Shown piece after piece: positions 32,199 through 43,600 of a stretch of DNA of 64,000 nt. Within the stretch, counting starts at the first letter, position 1. Each line of letters starts with the position of its first letter. Below the pieces are notes generated by a model. That model searched no databases. It was not told the origin of the DNA and saw only the letters and a list, made by a program, of their open reading frames with translations. The position numbers and the translations under genes were made by a program. Source of the stretch: Tetradesmus obliquus (taxonomy: Eukaryota; Chlorophyta; Chlorophyceae; Sphaeropleales; Scenedesmaceae); assembly GCA_030272155.1 (NCBI GenBank), contig CP126204.1, positions 4,641,501-4,705,500 on the forward strand, written 5' to 3'.

Positions 32199-32527
32199 GC
32201 ACGCAGCAGCAGCAGCAGCAGCTGCGTCAATGCCGCACCGTCCACAGCTGCTTCTTACTGCTTGAGCATGCGCTGAGCCTGGCTTGCTGCGCTGCCGTCC
32301 TCTTGGCAGCTCTCTGCTGGCAGCTGCTGTGCTGGCAGGCGCGCGGAGGTGGCTGGTGCGCCATCAAGCGTGCAGCACACCGCACAACAGCAACCGACCG
32401 CATGCATTGCCGGCAGCAGCCTCCTGCAACTGGTGAGGGACGCGCTGCCAGCAGCAGTGCTTGGTGTGCTGTAGTGCAAGACTGTGTCTGTGATGCAACA
32501 TTATTACAAGATGGCCTCAACCCGTAC

Positions 32528-32704
32528 CTTCAGAGCTGCTTCCTGCTGCGGTTGAAGCCCTGTGCGCCTGCTGCCACTGCCACGGCTGCTGCTGCTGCTG
32601 CCTGTGCAGGCTGCCAGTGCAGCCAGCAGGCGGCTAATGGCTGCCACCTGAGCAGCAGCAGGCAGGCAGGGGTCCAGCCGCGCTGCTGTGGTGAAGTCCT
32701 GCAG

Positions 32705-32738
<34 letters not shown>

Positions 32739-34688
32739 GCAGCAGCAGCAGCAGCCGCCGCAGCAGCAGCGTGCCTGCGGTGAGTGTGGGGAAGCTCAGC
32801 TCAGCCAGGCCACTCAGAGTGCATGGGCCAGCTGAGGCGCCCCACCTGCAGGGCCAGAACAACTGAAAACATGGACATGCTCAGCAATGTAGATTGTAGT
32901 TGCGCCCCACCTGCAGGGCCAGAACAACTGAAACATGGACATGCTCAGCAATGTAGATTGTAGTTGCGCCCCACCTGCAGGGCCAGAACAACATGGGCAT
33001 GGATGGCAAACTGCAACAGCAAGCAAGCCTAGTCTGGGTAGTAGTGGGCTGCGTGGCTGCCATCCGTCTGTCTGCACACGCTCACCTGCAGCGCCAGCCC
33101 CTGCTCCCCAAGGTGCAGAGCCACGGCCGCATCACGCGACATCACAGCCCTGCTAACAGTCCACGCGTTAACCTAGGCAAAGCAACTCAACGCAACTCAG
33201 TTTGCACGCGGCCTCGCCTACAGTGCTAGTCCCAGCTCCCGAAGGTGCAGCGCCACAGCACAAGGTAACATCTCTGATTTCTGTTAACACTTCAACACAA
33301 ACAACTACAAGTATCAAACAGCCCCACCTGCAGCGCCAGCCCCAGCTCCCCCAGGTGCAGCGCCACAGCCGCCCTGTTGAACCACAGCTCAGGCAGGCTG
33401 GCCAGGCCGGAGCGCTCAGCAGCAGTGAAGGCAGCCAGGGCGGCACGCGCAGACACATCTGCTGCTGCTGCCTCTTCGGCACAGCTGCTAGCTGCACCTG
33501 GTGAGGACAGCTGCTGCTGCTGCTGCTGCTTGAGCTGCAGAGTGCTGGGTGACTGGTCGCAGGAGAGTGCTGTGGCTGCTGCTGCTGGTGGGGGTGGGGC
33601 TGCTGCTGCTGCAACATGAGCCATGCCCAGCACGTCTTCGAGAATCAAGCAGGCACAGTGCAAACACGTCGGAATTGAGCTCAGAAGCAGCACAAACAGA
33701 CCCCAAATGAAGCACGGCAGCACAGAGCAGGTACAGCGCCCTTTGCAATGAGGCAGCACACAAGGCAGCTGTGACATGGTTGTCGTCAACCCCACAGCTG
33801 CACCGTTGACGCCTTCGATGCATCCACAGCGCTGCCTAGTCCGCAACACTACAGCGCTGCTACTCACACCAGCTGAAGCCGTCTGTCACGTCCAACGCCA
33901 CGGCCTGCTTGGCAGCGGCCAACGAGGCAGCAGCAGCCTCAGCTCGCTCCTGAGGCAGCGCACCTGGCGGTGCAGCGGCAGGTGGGCGGTGCAGGCGGCA
34001 GGACATGTGTGGCATGCAGCGGGGAGCAGATGGCAGTGGAGGGGTGAGCTGCAGAGATGATGTGGCTGGCAGGTGCCGGGTGCTTGCCGTGCAGTTGCTG
34101 CAGGGCAAGGCGAGTTTGCGGCAGGCCGAGTCGTGTGTGCGAAGCTCGCACGCAGACACCCACAGTTGCATGTCGCGTGCCATGCCAGCCCTAACTCCGA
34201 CCCAAAGGCTTTCGCTGGCTTGTGTTACGCTGCTGCAGCACATGCATGTACATGATGGCCGGTGCCAAACCCACCTGTGCTTGCTGCCAGGCGCCGCAGC
34301 ACCAGGCTCATGGCGCGCAGGCCCTGGGGGGTGACACGCGCAGCCAGCCCACACGACAGGCAGTGCAGCGCCATCACCTAGGCCAGGCACAACGCCAGGG
34401 TAGCAGGCCGGCAGGCGTGCAGATAAGGCAGGCACACAGGCAGAATTTAAAATCTACACAGCTGGGTAGCAGCGATGTGGGCTTCCTGCAGCTGACCCAT
34501 GTCTGAGCAGCCTTGAGCAACACGTTGAAGGCAAGCCAGCTGCACAGCACAGCATGCGAGTCAAGCCAGGCATGCGCTCTAGTGCAACAGCAGCAGCTAC
34601 TGCATTCCATGGAGCTGCCCAAGACCGTAACGTAGCAGCCAGCTGATGAGACGATTCAGTGAAGCAATCCACCTTGCTACAGCTGCTA

Positions 34689-34739
<51 letters not shown>

Positions 34740-35738
34740 GTGCATACGCTGCATCAGGCGCATCTCACCAGCTGCCCTGCCTGGCTGTGCATGGCTCCCA
34801 GCACCACCCAGGCCTCAGCCAGGCACGGCTGCAGCTTCACCTGCAGTGCAGCAACGCACAACACAGCAGCACACAGCGCAGCACGGTGTACCGCACAGCA
34901 CGTTACACATTGCAGAAATTAATAGCAGCACAGCTACAAGCTGATCGTCCATCCAAGTTATGTGCTGGCGTGCCAGTTATGACGCCAAGTGCAGCAGTTG
35001 CACAAAGCCACATGTCGAGCCTAACCACGCAAACTGCTGTGGCCCTGCCTGCTTTGACAAGGCTGTGTGCATGTGGTGACGTTGTGCATGTGCAGTGCAG
35101 CCACAGCACTTGTTATGAAAAGGCTGCTTCGGAAGCTGCGACCGCCTGCAGCTATGTGACGTGTGAGCTGGGAACGAGGTGTGCTGTGGGGCTGAGCCGC
35201 ATGCAGCACCACGTCAGCCTGCAAGGCCAGCCACATGTGGTTACTGGACATTGGACAACTGTTACTGCAGCTGCTGCTCGCGCTGCTGCTGCTGCTGCTG
35301 CTGCTGCCAGCTGAGCCTCACCGCTGCTTCCATGAGGCTGGCAGCTCTGCGCCTGTCAGGCGCTGCTGCTGGCGTGGGCAGTGGAGCAGCAGACAGCAGC
35401 AGCAGACCTCCGCGCAGATACAGTGCTAGTGGCTGCGAGGACGCTGCACTCCAGTCCACCCTGCAGGCATGCAATTGCAGGTGGCGGTTACAATTGCTGG
35501 CCTGAGAACCATTGATAACCTATGTGTGTCATGCTGTAGCAACCATGCAGGCCACTGGCTTGTTGGCTGTTGCAGCACGTGCTGATATGCTACAGCCTGC
35601 AGGACGTGCTCACCCATCAAGTGCCCTTGCAGCAGCTGCCCTGCTTTCTGCATTGACTGGATCGTCTCTAAACCAGACGCGCAGCAGCTCGTTTGTTAAG
35701 GCGTGAGCAGCTGCCAATGAGGTGTGTGCCTCCTGCAT
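32528..35738 (-). CDS. TTC5-like tetratricopeptide repeat protein (3' end unresolved)
   Basis: Seven exons join in phase: 35738-35614, 35460-35322, 34840-34769, 34377-34275, 33963-33868, 33635-33328, 32698-32528, giving 338 codons before a GTACGG donor. In order they read LALYLRGGLLLL, AVKLQPCLAEAWVVLGAMHSQ across an exon join, LRAMSLVLRRLAAS, AAKQAVALDVTDGFSWYVLG, ELWFNRAAVALHLGELGLAL and FTTAARLDPCLP. The order and the phrases SMVLR, AVALDV and DG-SWY-LG match TTC5 (Strap), a TPR scaffold that in animals recognises nascent tubulin or acts in p300/p53 stress responses. The C-terminal OB-fold of TTC5 was not found; it may lie in unresolved exons below 32528 or be absent. Exon 6 has a Pro/Ala/Gln insertion. 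The alga-specific role is not known. Confidence 0.8.
32700..32780 (-). repeat. CTG/CCG-rich run (sense) ahead of exon 7 acceptor
   Basis: On the minus strand a run of roughly twenty CTG-type triplets ends CCCTGCAG directly at the TTC5-like exon 7. Confidence 0.85.
32835..33370 (-). repeat. Echo array of TTC5-like exon 6 3' edge
   Basis: The exon 6 end with donor (forward 33320-33370, ccccacctgcagcgccagcc) is echoed at 33083-33127 and 33226-33258. Three near-identical 64-65 bp units (starts about 32838, 32903, 32967), each containing ccccacctgcagggccag, fill the rest of the intron up to the exon 7 side. Confidence 0.85.
34690..34735. repeat. (CTG)n run, about 15 units
   Basis: A pure CTG run on the plus strand inside intron 3 of the TTC5-like gene, so the transcript carries CAG repeats shortly after the donor at 34768. 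Confidence 0.9.
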
Positions 35739-36111
35739 CGGATTTGGTTGCCTGCAGCAGTCCTGTGAAGTAGCTGCTGGTGTGTGTGGCAGGAATGAGG
35801 CAATGCTTTATCAAAGCGTCTGCTTAGGAGAGTCCAAATGAGGCAGAAGCTGTGGATGATGATCAGCACTGACGTTGGCTGGTGAGTTCAAAGGACGGGC
35901 CTTGCCATCAGTCAAAAGTTCGCAGGACGCTCACAAAGCTTGTAAGGAAGTTAGCAGGTGTATATAAATGCTACAGAATATACTGATCGAAAGCGTTGTC
36001 GCGCGTGTTGTGCTGACTGTCCCTGGCTATTCAACTGCATGTCACTTGGCATCGGCCATTCCTCGTACACAGGTCATCCTGCAGCTTTCTACATCTCCGA
36101 AGTGACTCGAT

Positions 36112-38515
36112 ATGGCTAACCATACTAGATTACATATGCCCACCACCATGGGCACACCTACCTCTCCTACTGCTGACATCGCTCGTCCGCAGCAGGAACA
36201 GCAACAGCAGCAGGCAACTGTAATTGTTACCTCGAAACGGTCCTCACAATCACCCACCGTACATGCTCGCTACCAGCACTACGGCCAGGAGCTTGCCCTG
36301 TTCCTGCTTCAGCATGGCCAAGACTCCCTGCAGCTGTACCTACGCTTCCTGCTGAGAGCCAGCAGCTGCCTGAGGCTGTGGCTGCAGGACAACCAGCAGC
36401 ATGTAGTGCTAGCCAGCATTGCAAAAGCGCTGCGCTGGCTGCGGCTGAAGCTGCTGGCGCCCATAGGTCAGCTGCTGTGCGGCCTGCTGTCGTTGCAGCT
36501 GCGCATCAGCACAAACGATGACTTGGACGATGCCACCAAGTGCTCAGCGAGGCTCAACAGCTGCCTCACACTGCTGTTTGGAGCTATCAGGTGCGGGTGG
36601 GGCCTGGGTGGCAGCAGGGGTGCTAGGCAGGCTTGCAGGAGGGAGTCAACATTGTGTCATGCCGGTGTTGTTGACTCACATGGCTGCACGCGGCTGGCGC
36701 AGCAGCATGTGCCTGCCTGCCGTGTGCCTGCTATCATTAGGAATGGTATCTTTGGCAATGTGAGCAGATGGTGTGACGGTTGGGGTTGTGCAGTATCCTT
36801 GCTTTCTCTTGCTCGTCGTCTGCATGTACACACAGCGACAGACCTGCAACCTGCTGCTCTGCATGCCGCCCCGATTCATATCGTTGCTCTCCTGTCTATG
36901 CTGCCATCCTACAGGCTGCGCAGCCACAGCTGCCTGCAGCTGTCACTGCCCAGCCGGCAGCCGCACTTCATCCTGCCCGAATTCAGCCTGGCCAGCCCAG
37001 CAACCTCACCACGCCTGCCAGGCACACCACGCAGCAGGCAGCAGCAGCAGCAGGAGTGGCCGCTGGCAGCGCAGCAGCAGCTGCGCAGCAACAGCAGCCG
37101 CAGCCCCATGCGCTCGCCGCGCAAGGCCGAGCGCGGCAGCAGCAGCAGCAGCAGCGTTGTGCGGCGCAGCGCTGCTGCTGAGGAGGAGGTGCATGTGCTG
37201 TGCAGCAGCGAGCTCAAGGCAGCCATCATGTGCTTCCTGCAGCATCACAGCGCCAGCAGCGGGCAAGAATTTGTGCTGCTGCGCAGTACGTCGTGGGGTA
37301 GCGCTGCAGCAGCAGGGTCAGCGGCAGCAGCAGTGGACAGCACCGCAGCAGGCACTCGTCGCTCTGCTGCTGATGGTGCTGTGTCTCCCAGGCGCAGGAG
37401 TGGTGGGCCTGGCCAGGTCATCTCGCCAGGTGAGGCGCTGGCTGGCTGTACAGAGGCAGTGCAGCTGCCAGCAGTCAGAGCGGGCTGCATGCTGCCTTGG
37501 CCCGTTTGCAGATACAGGCGGCAGGCTAATGCAATGTGACGAGCCTGCTGAGTCTGTTGGTGCAAGCATACTGCACAACATATCACACCGCTAACCGATT
37601 GTGCTGCTTGTGCGCGCGCTCTCATCCCAATTGTCCCGCTGCGCGCGTGCTGCAGGTGCTTGTGGGCGCATACAGCAGTCACGCCAGCTGTTCCAGACGC
37701 TAGCAGACAGCAGTGCAGGCAGCGCGCGCAGCAGCAGGAGCGCAAGCCGTGACGGCTTCGCCTTTGCACCCCTGCAGTCGCCAGCCACATCAGCTGCTGC
37801 GCTGAATGGTGGCTGCAGCAGCAGCAGCACGCAGTTGTGGCGCAGCACGAGTGCAGTCAGCAGCAGCAGGGACGCGCTGCAGCAGCGCAGCAGCTGGCCT
37901 GCTGCAGGCAGCGCGGCATCGCCTGGCGTGCTGCAGCTGATGCAACACGCTGCGTATGCTGCTGCAGATACTGGTGCAGGTGCGAACGGGTCGGCAGATG
38001 CTGTTGTGGCTGTCAGCATAGAACAGCCGCAGGACGGTGTCACCAGTCCACGCTTGCCTGACGGCTGCAGCTGGCCTGACAAGCAGCAGCTCCAGCAGCA
38101 GCAGCAGCAGCAGCAGATGCAGCACCTGCACACACCGGTGCTGCAGCGGCAGCAGCAGCAGGGAGGCATCACTCCCAGGAGCCTTGCTGGCTGCTTTTCC
38201 GAGCCAACCAACCTGAGCATGTGTGTACTGGATGACCCCAGCCTGACACCCCTGCGGTCTTTCAGTGCTAGCGGCAGCTGCAGCCATGCCCTGCAGCAAC
38301 AGCAGCAGCAGCAGCCTGCCTCCCCATCTGGCCGGCTCAGTGGCCAGCAGCAGGTGCAGGCTGTGCCCCTGGGCTCGCATCGCGTGTGTGACAAGGGTGG
38401 CGGCTACACTCCGCCCCGCTCCGCAAGCCCCATCGCTGCGCCAGCACGGCATGGCGTGCGGAAGGCTGCCGGCAAGCTGCCGCCTGCGCCGTTTACTGCG
38501 GCCCAGCTGCAGCAA

Positions 38516-38546
<31 letters not shown>

Positions 38547-38554
38547 TGTTCTAG
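36112..38554 (+). CDS. Ser/Gln-rich protein with N-terminal helical region, function unknown
   Basis: Three exons in phase: 36112-36590, 36915-37429, 37656-38554; 630 aa ending in TAG. The ATG at 36112 follows several upstream stops. A shorter exon 2 ending at 37285 is also in phase, but the GTGAGG donor at 37430 is stronger. Residues about 50-160 are ordered and helical (ELALFLLQHGQDSLQLYLRF, LRWLRLKLLAPIGQLLCG). A second conserved-looking piece is ELKAAIMCFLQHHS. Between and after them the protein is disordered: SPMRSPRKAERGS, Gln runs, Pro-directed Ser sites and a Gln-rich end. I do not recognise the family; a signalling or scaffold role is only a guess. Confidence 0.7.
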
Positions 38555-40480
38555 CAGCTGCATAGGTGCGTGGTAATAGATGAGCCTGTGGTTTTGCAGC
38601 ACTGCTGCAGGCTGTTAATCAGGCACAGCGGTTGAGTGGCGGCACACTGTCCTGCAGCCGCTGATTGGTGGCATTCAACTTCTCGCTTGCCTTGCTATAG
38701 CGCTTCATTGGCGTGAGAAAGGCGGCAGAAGCGGAGTCGCCCAACTGGTCAGGCTTGCAGTTTTAAGCGGGCGAGAGAACAGCAGTTGGTGATGGTTCAG
38801 GACTGGTACATTTCTTAACAGCAATGCCAGGCCTGGATCCTGGTAAGGATCGTGCTCTGTGTTGACTTGGTGTTGACTTGGTTTGACATGGTGGGACTCT
38901 GAGTGCACGCATGTGCAGCTTGTTCAGTGCTGGCTGGCAAGCCATTTTGCCCCTGTGATCTTTTTATGTTTTGAGTGATGCAGAGATGACAACTCAGTTG
39001 AACTGGGCGTAGTAGCTGAACAAGCTGGGGCGGTGTTATAACTAATTCGCCTGCTTGGCGTGGTGTGATCAACTTCAGTTTGACAAGTATCAGTGCTGTT
39101 AAGATGGGTTGCAGCCTATGCAACTGCGTGCTTAGTATTCTGTGTGTAAGACTAGCTGTACATGGTGCCTGTCGTGTTTTGCGGTGCTGCTGAGCAGCAG
39201 GGGTGTGTGGCACCTTGCAATCAGTGCAGTACTTGCATGCCTGCAGGTGTCACTTGCGACATTAGTGGCCAGGCCAGGCCTGGCCTGCCATGCGACTGGC
39301 AGCGAATGTGCCTAATACTGTTGCTTATATTTGCAAATCTGCTTCGTGTATCAGATTGTTGCAGCCTTTAATTTTGTGTTTCAAGGGGTGTAGCAGCACA
39401 ACCGTGCTACCCGCCAAAAAGGTGTCAAAGTGCATAGGACCACGAGGCTCTTGTAACTCATGTTTGCTGTCAGATGCGGCTTCACGTTTTTGTTGTGATA
39501 AGCATCAGCCAGGCAAAGTTGGACTCTTATGTGCTGATTTCAAGTTCCATGTGCGTTCGAGTGCCCGCTCTCACTACCAACGTACTGCACTGTGCTGCAA
39601 CAGCTGTCAGCTGTACACACGCAATCAACTGGATTATATGACGTTATCACGCATAAAAAAGCTCTTTGGGCTGTCTGTGAGCAGCCCAAGGGCTGGGACG
39701 GCACATCTCAAGAGAAACCTTCGACAGTCTGTCGTTCCAGCTGCCGCGAGCGCCTGCGTCCTCGCTTTGATACCAGTAGTCATATGTGAGTCGCCCGAAG
39801 CATTGTGGTGCTTACATCCTGCAGCCTGACAGTGGCTGACAGTGGCAAAGGGGTTGCAGCTGCTGCCAGGCTGCACTGGACTCTGCCAGTCCCACAGCAG
39901 TGTCACACTGCAATGCAGCGACAACAGCACTGCTGTCCTTGGATGCATATCAGAATGGGGTCAACAGGTACCCACACTGTGTGCTTTGCATGCTGCCTGC
40001 AATAGACTATGCTGTGCAAGGAAACAGCAACAGCAGCAGCGGCAGCCATGCAGCAGCAAGCGTGCAGCTGAACGCGCTGCCTCAGCTGCAGGAGCAGACC
40101 ATACCCATAAGCAAGCTGCTGAGTGGCTCTGCAAAGGTGGCAGATGAACTGCTACACAAGCAGCAGTGCCAAGGTGAGCACCAGGTGTCGACCTAGATTG
40201 CAGATGATGTGTCTAGACGCAGCAGCTTGGCACTGCTGTGGGTGTTGTACGTGACGCTGCATTCCCGCCACGTCCTTCTGATACTTTGAAGTGTTGGCTC
40301 TCCGAATCAACATCGGTTTGGTTTTGCTTGGGCAGCAGCTGCCAACTGTGCCACATGGGGATGCACAGACTCCTGCGTGACGCATGCACTAGCGTTGGCT
40401 GCTGTTGCAACAGATATGCTTCACCCGCTGCCTGCTGCTAGTGGCATCGTCAGCAGCTGACAAAGACCGCCCTGCCGCTA
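38555..40480. other. Intergenic region, no gene recognised
   Basis: From 38600 to 39500 there are few triplet runs. A plus-strand frame 39290-39829 (179 codons) is Cys-rich (CNSCLLSDAASRFCCDKH) but shows no family signature or flanking splice logic. The sulfatase promoter should lie near the right end. Confidence 0.45.
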
Positions 40481-40625
40481 CTATGGTTGCCGCTGCTGCT
40501 GCGCTGCTGCTGCTGCTGCTGCTGCCGCTGCTGATGCTGCCGCTGCTTCCATTTTGTGCATGCTGTTGTGTGGCGTGCATGAGCTGCAGGCTTTGCACCT
40601 CCGCAGCGCGCGCAGCTGCCGCCGC

Positions 40626-43600
40626 TGCACCCTGCCAGCAGCAAGCAGCCCAACTTCATCTACCTGCTGGTGGATGGCATGGGGTAAGGCTGCCAGCTTG
40701 CTGCGCAGCAACGTCAGGGACAGCAGTTGAGGTTGATCTCGCCTCTGTTTCCCCATGCTACGGCCAGTACCAAGCTGTGACAGCAGCTGCAGCTCAAGCT
40801 ACTACGCTGCATGCTTGCAGGAGACAACACCGCTGCTGTGCAGCTGTCCTGCTTGCCTTTTGGCTGCATGCCTTGCTTCGTAACATGGTTCTGTAGCTGT
40901 GCGCCAGTAAACTTTGCAGCACCACATCAACGCTGTGCACATGCTGCTGCAGGTATGATGACCTGGCCCTGCACCACCCCACTGGCGGCATGCATGCCTG
41001 GCTGCGCACGCCCAACATGGACAGGCTGGTGCGGCAGGGCCTGGAGCTCACCAACTTCTACACCACGCCCATGTGCAGCACCAGCAGGGCGGAGCTGCTG
41101 ACAGGGAGGTTCTACCCGCGCACCGGCAGCTTCTACATCAACATTGAGCCCCTGGCTGCTGTTGAGCAGTGCCTGCAGTGATGAGGGATGACTGAACGAA
41201 TGCGCTGCATACCAGCCTGATGTTCCTGCAAGCAAGCGGCGCCGCAGTGGCATTAGGCTGACTTGCAGGAAAGGTGTCCAGGCCATGGGTAGCCGGCCAG
41301 AGATGCAAGCCATGCTGTAGCAGTACCTGCCCACCATTTTGCTTCTTTTGTCCTGCCAGGCGGCTGGGACTTCATGAACACCAATGAGGCGACCATGGGC
41401 CGAGTGTTCTCTGCAGCAGGCTACAAGACAGTTCAGCTGGGCAAGGTGAGCCCACCTGCACACAGGAGCGTCGCTGCAGTCACATCTACAGGGACAAGGC
41501 ATGCAACTCACACAGCTTAGAAGGCAGCAATTGAGCTGTTGGGTATGAAGCTGCGGGCCATGGTGCAATGATTCATATGGTGGTGCTGTTCTGCTGCTGC
41601 ATGCTCCTTCTTCTTGAAGTGGCACAACGGCATGACGGCTGGGTGCGAGGGGGCAGCTGTACTTGTCCTGGCAGCCTGTCAGTTGTCAACAGCCGGCAGC
41701 CCTAACTAACCAACAGCAGCAGCAGCAGCACCTGTCTAGCATGGGTTCAGCACCATAGCCCAAGCCCAGCACAGCTGCCCTGTTTGAGATGCTGCGACGT
41801 ACTGACAGCGGCCTGGCAGCGCAGCAACACAAGGCACAGCTGCGAGGCGCTGGGTTTACACAAGGGAACATGCCGCTCTTGTGCCGCAATCACTAGTACC
41901 TATGGCCTAGATTGGTTGTCGCTCCCTGCTCTGCTGCGCCGCTTGCAGGTACATGCCGTCTGACGTGGGCTTCCAGGACTCCTTCATGCCCACGCCCTAC
42001 GTGTACGAGAACAGCACCATCAGCGTCAACGGCCAGGACGTGCCAACAGCAGGTGCGCACTTTCTGCTGCCACTGCTGCGGCCACAGTCGAGTGCCGTGC
42101 CGGTAGAAGCGTCGTTGAGGTGGCTTGAATAGTCTAGAAACACGGCCTGTAATATCGATGGGCTGGCAGCAGCAGCCCGCCAGGTGGCTGAAAGACGACC
42201 TGGGCCTGCTGCTGCTGCTGCTGCCTTGTGATGCCTTGCTGCTGCCTTGTTGTCTGCGCTGTTCCTGTCTGTGCTGTTCCTGTGCTGCAGGCTGGCTGGA
42301 GGAGAACCTGATGGGCATGGCACTAAACTACATGGGGCAGCGCGCGGCTGACAGGCAGCCCTTCCTCATGTACTACCCCTTCTTCAGCGTGCACGCGTAA
42401 GTGGTGGTGGGGCTGGAAAAAAAGACAGGGATAGCAGGCACGCGCGCCAACACTCGCTGCCCCGGCTGCCTTGCTAAGCGCACAATCAGCGTACGAGGCT
42501 CACTGTGCTGTTGCCCGCTGCCAGCTGCTTGAAAATAGTCCGCAACACACCTGTGTGTTTCCCATCCTATCTCAATGCCACCTCTCCTGCGTGCTGCTGC
42601 TGCTGCTGCGTCATGAGCAGTGGCTGGATGACGTCCGATCATGCGGGGCCCCGCTTCCAGCGCCCCGCGCCGCCCGAGTACCTGGACAAGTACGCAGCGC
42701 TGCCCATCAGCAGCAGCACCGCGCAGCTGTACGCCATGCTGGAGTACGTGGACAGCCAGGTGGGGAGGGGGCGGGCACGGCAGAACACAGCAGCGGCAGC
42801 AGCATTGGCTACTGTGTTTGCTGACGTGGCGAAGCGCCGTTTCTGGTGTGTGCAACAGCCACAACTAGCCTGCTGTGCAAGGCCCCGCGGTCGCTTGACG
42901 ATAGGCGGTATGTTTGTCTATGCTGCCACACAGGTCGGGCGGCTGCTTGCCTGGCTTGATGCGTCAGGCCTGGCCTCCAACACCTACGTGATGCTGTCAG
43001 GCGACAATGGGCCCGCGCTGTTTGGCAGCGAGCAGGGCCACCTGCTCAAAGAGGTATGGCAGCAGCGCAAGCGCCGGGTACGGCTGCCAAACAGGCTACA
43101 CCAGTGTCGGTACAGTTGCTGCTGCTGGCAGCTGCACAAACCGGTTGTATGCTGTCACATCCTTAGCCCATATGGATGTGACTCAGCCAGCCACCATCTT
43201 AATTTCAAATATAAAACGTCGCCCTTGCTCAGCGTGCACTATCAACCTTGTTCATCTGCTGCTGCCCTGCTGCAGGTGCGCATGCCGTCAGGCATGGCTG
43301 GCAGCAAGCACGAGGTCAAGGAGGTGAGCGGGGCTCGTCCAACTCTAGGCCAGCACAGCCGCAGCCATCACACATTGTAGAGCGTCAACTGCGGCCCTTT
43401 GTACTCAGTCTTCATGCCAGCACCAGGATATAGTAGATCAACAGCCTGACCACACAGTGTTGCCTGCACTGAGTTACTCAAAGCATGGTGCCCCACACAA
43501 CCAGGGCATTTCACAGTCCTCAGCTTGACATCTTTGTACATCTACATGTATGTGTGCTTGGGCTGCTGCCGTGCCGCTGTCACAGGGCGGCATCCGCAAC

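Noticed and set aside
39290-39829. A 179-codon Cys-rich frame
   Set aside because: No regular zinc-binding spacing, no splice context and no family resemblance; a chance frame is as likely.
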